DNA of 64,000 nt from the NCBI RefSeq assembly GCF_003664125.1, contig NZ_RCCP01000007.1, forward strand, positions 1-64,000. Direction: 5' to 3'. Each line of letters opens with the position of its first letter. The first letter of the stretch is position 1. Below the pieces are notes generated by a model. That model was given only the letters and a program-made list of their open reading frames with translations, was not told where the DNA came from and did not search any database. Position numbers and translations under genes: made by a program. The stretch is from Planococcus citreus. GTDB lineage: Bacteria > Bacillota > Bacilli > Bacillales_A > Planococcaceae. Positions 63,033 through 64,000 of the stretch are shown here, one piece after another.

Positions 63033-64000
63033 TTAACGTTTCGCGATTTCCTCGAGGAGGATTTTGTTCAAGAGCGGCGGGTTGGCCTGCCCTTTTGTCG
63101 CTTTCATAATTTGGCCGACGAGGAAGCCGATTGCGCGGTCTTTCCCGTTCTTGTAATCTTCGATCGACTGAGGGTTAGCATCCAAAGTATTGGTGACGTA
63201 CTCAAGCAATACGTTTTCGTCCGAGATCTGCACCAAGCCTTGCGCTTTGACAATCTTGTTTGGATCGCCACCTTTTTCAATCAATTCCTTGAAGACTTTT
63301 TTGGCAATCTTAGAAGAAATCGTGCCTTCGCTGATCAACTTGATCATGCCGGCAAGTCCTTCCGGCGTCAGTTCTGTACCCTCAAGCTCTTTATTCTGAG
63401 CATTAAGGTAAGCGGACACTTCGCCCATGAGCCAGTTTGATGCCAGTTTCGCATCAGCGCCGGCTTTAACGGTCGCTTCGAAGAAATCGGAAATTGGTTT
63501 CTGCAAAGTCAACACCATCGCGTCATATGACGACAAGCCAAGTTCTGATACGTAGCGGGCTTTGCGGGCATCCGGAAGTTCCGGAATTTCTGCGCGCACG
63601 CGCTCGAGCCATGCGTCGTCGATGACGATATCAACCAGGTCCGGTTCCGGGAAGTAACGGTAATCATCCGAACCTTCTTTGATGCGCATGAGCAAGGTTT
63701 TGCCAGTCGATTCATCGTAGCGGCGTGTTTCCTGCTCGATGATGCCGCCTGCAAGCAATACTTGCTCTTGGCGGATCTGTTCGTGCTCCAAGCCTTTTTT
63801 AACGAAGTTGAACGAGTTCAAGTTCTTCAGCTCAGTTTTTGTGCCGAATTCATCACGGCCGTATGGGCGCAAGGAGATATTTGCATCGCAGCGAAGCGAG
63901 CCTTCTTCCATGCGTACATCGGAAACGCCTGTGTATTGGATGATCGATTTGATTTTCTCCAAATACGCATACGCTTCTTCCGGCGTGCGGATATCCGGCT
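63033..64000 (-). CDS. gatB: Aspartyl/glutamyl-tRNA amidotransferase subunit B, 3' part
   Basis: This partial gene (about 322 codons in the window) continues past the right edge. The open frame is intact through base 64000, where it reads [20 protein letters not shown]. It includes [20 protein letters not shown] and LFEKI-type tail sequences of GatB, and the C-terminal YqeY-like helical domain. GatB with GatC and GatA converts Glu-tRNA(Gln) to Gln-tRNA(Gln). The true start lies outside the window; a methionine at 63962 is internal. Confidence 0.96.
   Translation of the reverse strand, partial: PDIRTPEEAYAYLEKIKSIIQYTGVSDVRMEEGSLRCDANISLRPYGRDEFGTKTELKNLNSFNFVKKGLEHEQIRQEQVLLAGGIIEQETRRYDESTGKTLLMRIKEGSDDYRYFPEPDLVDIVIDDAWLERVRAEIPELPDARKARYVSELGLSSYDAMVLTLQKPISDFFEATVKAGADAKLASNWLMGEVSAYLNAQNKELEGTELTPEGLAGMIKLISEGTISSKIAKKVFKELIEKGGDPNKIVKAQGLVQISDENVLLEYVTNTLDANPQSIEDYKNGKDRAIGFLVGQIMKATKGQANPPLLNKILLEEIAKR

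Overview
The window looks like a chromosomal segment of a low-to-moderate GC Gram-positive bacterium of the Bacillales, most likely a Planococcus-type member of the Planococcaceae. The evidence is the protein sequences and the gene order. From left to right there is the 5' end of a 16S rRNA gene, then ygxA-ygzB-perR, a 2-hydroxyacid dehydrogenase, bcp, hemL2 and ygaE. These are followed by a YgaD-like ABC exporter, ntdp (ygaC), fabL, mutY, yfhP, yfhJ, yfhH, recX and yfhF. This is the arrangement known around perR/ygaF and yfhF in Bacillus. The right end (rlmD/yefA, dagK, gatB) matches another conserved Bacillus block, with a cytochrome bd operon (cydA-cydB-cydS) inserted.

Layout. 1-500: start of an rrn operon reading left, with tandem P1/P2 promoters. 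513-20697: housekeeping genes (peroxide regulation, heme, cobalamin adenosylation, DNA repair, fatty acid synthesis) interrupted by a five-gene peptide ABC transporter operon (12728 to 7121, minus strand) with a hairpin between the binding protein and the permeases. 20739-30347: a 23S rRNA m5U methyltransferase, a flavodoxin, an MFS transporter, OsmC, a P1B-4 metal ATPase, YihY/YtxH and a Na+/alanine symporter. 30385-31000: an array of about 120-bp repeats. 30972-33274: a two-gene FAD monooxygenase/methyltransferase cassette. 33385-35387: pseudouridine catabolism (psuK-psuG) with a kinase that carries its own HTH domain. 35533-39489: aminopeptidase, mreBH, carbonic anhydrase and DinB, with a small MITE-like element between the last two. 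39569-49400: acetyltransferase, oligoendopeptidase, TspO-like protein, map, TPP riboswitch-thiT, an M20 peptidase, a GDSL hydrolase, a second AmpS and a DEAD-box-like helicase. 49510-55362: a TetR/MFS efflux pair, an amidase, a small FbpA-like gene, a DUF1801 gene, an AAC(3)-I-like acetyltransferase and a flavodoxin. 55574-61785: the second rlmD, cydABS, NUDIX, dagK and a thioredoxin-fold protein. 61920-62940: a gene-free repeat region with a 216-bp tandem array. The window ends inside gatB.

The most unusual points are structural. (1) Carbonic anhydrase and DinB converge on identical 30-bp palindromic terminators that flank a 241-bp MITE-like element. This suggests one shared bidirectional terminator was duplicated by an insertion. 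(2) A tandem array of about 120-bp repeats supplies the stop codon and last residues of the methyltransferase. (3) Three tandem copies of a 216-bp unit (a multiple of three) keep reading frames open without looking like a protein gene. (4) A strong SigA-type promoter drives a roughly 180-nt transcript with no convincing ORF, antisense-convergent to osmC and sharing its terminator. (5) Several genes too short for routine ORF calling are present: cydS, an fbpA-like gene behind a SigB-like promoter, a 46-aa membrane peptide and a 49-aa basic peptide. I found no CRISPR array, prophage, intact insertion sequence or tRNA gene. No clearly novel multi-gene system is proven here; the monooxygenase/methyltransferase cassette is the best biochemical candidate.
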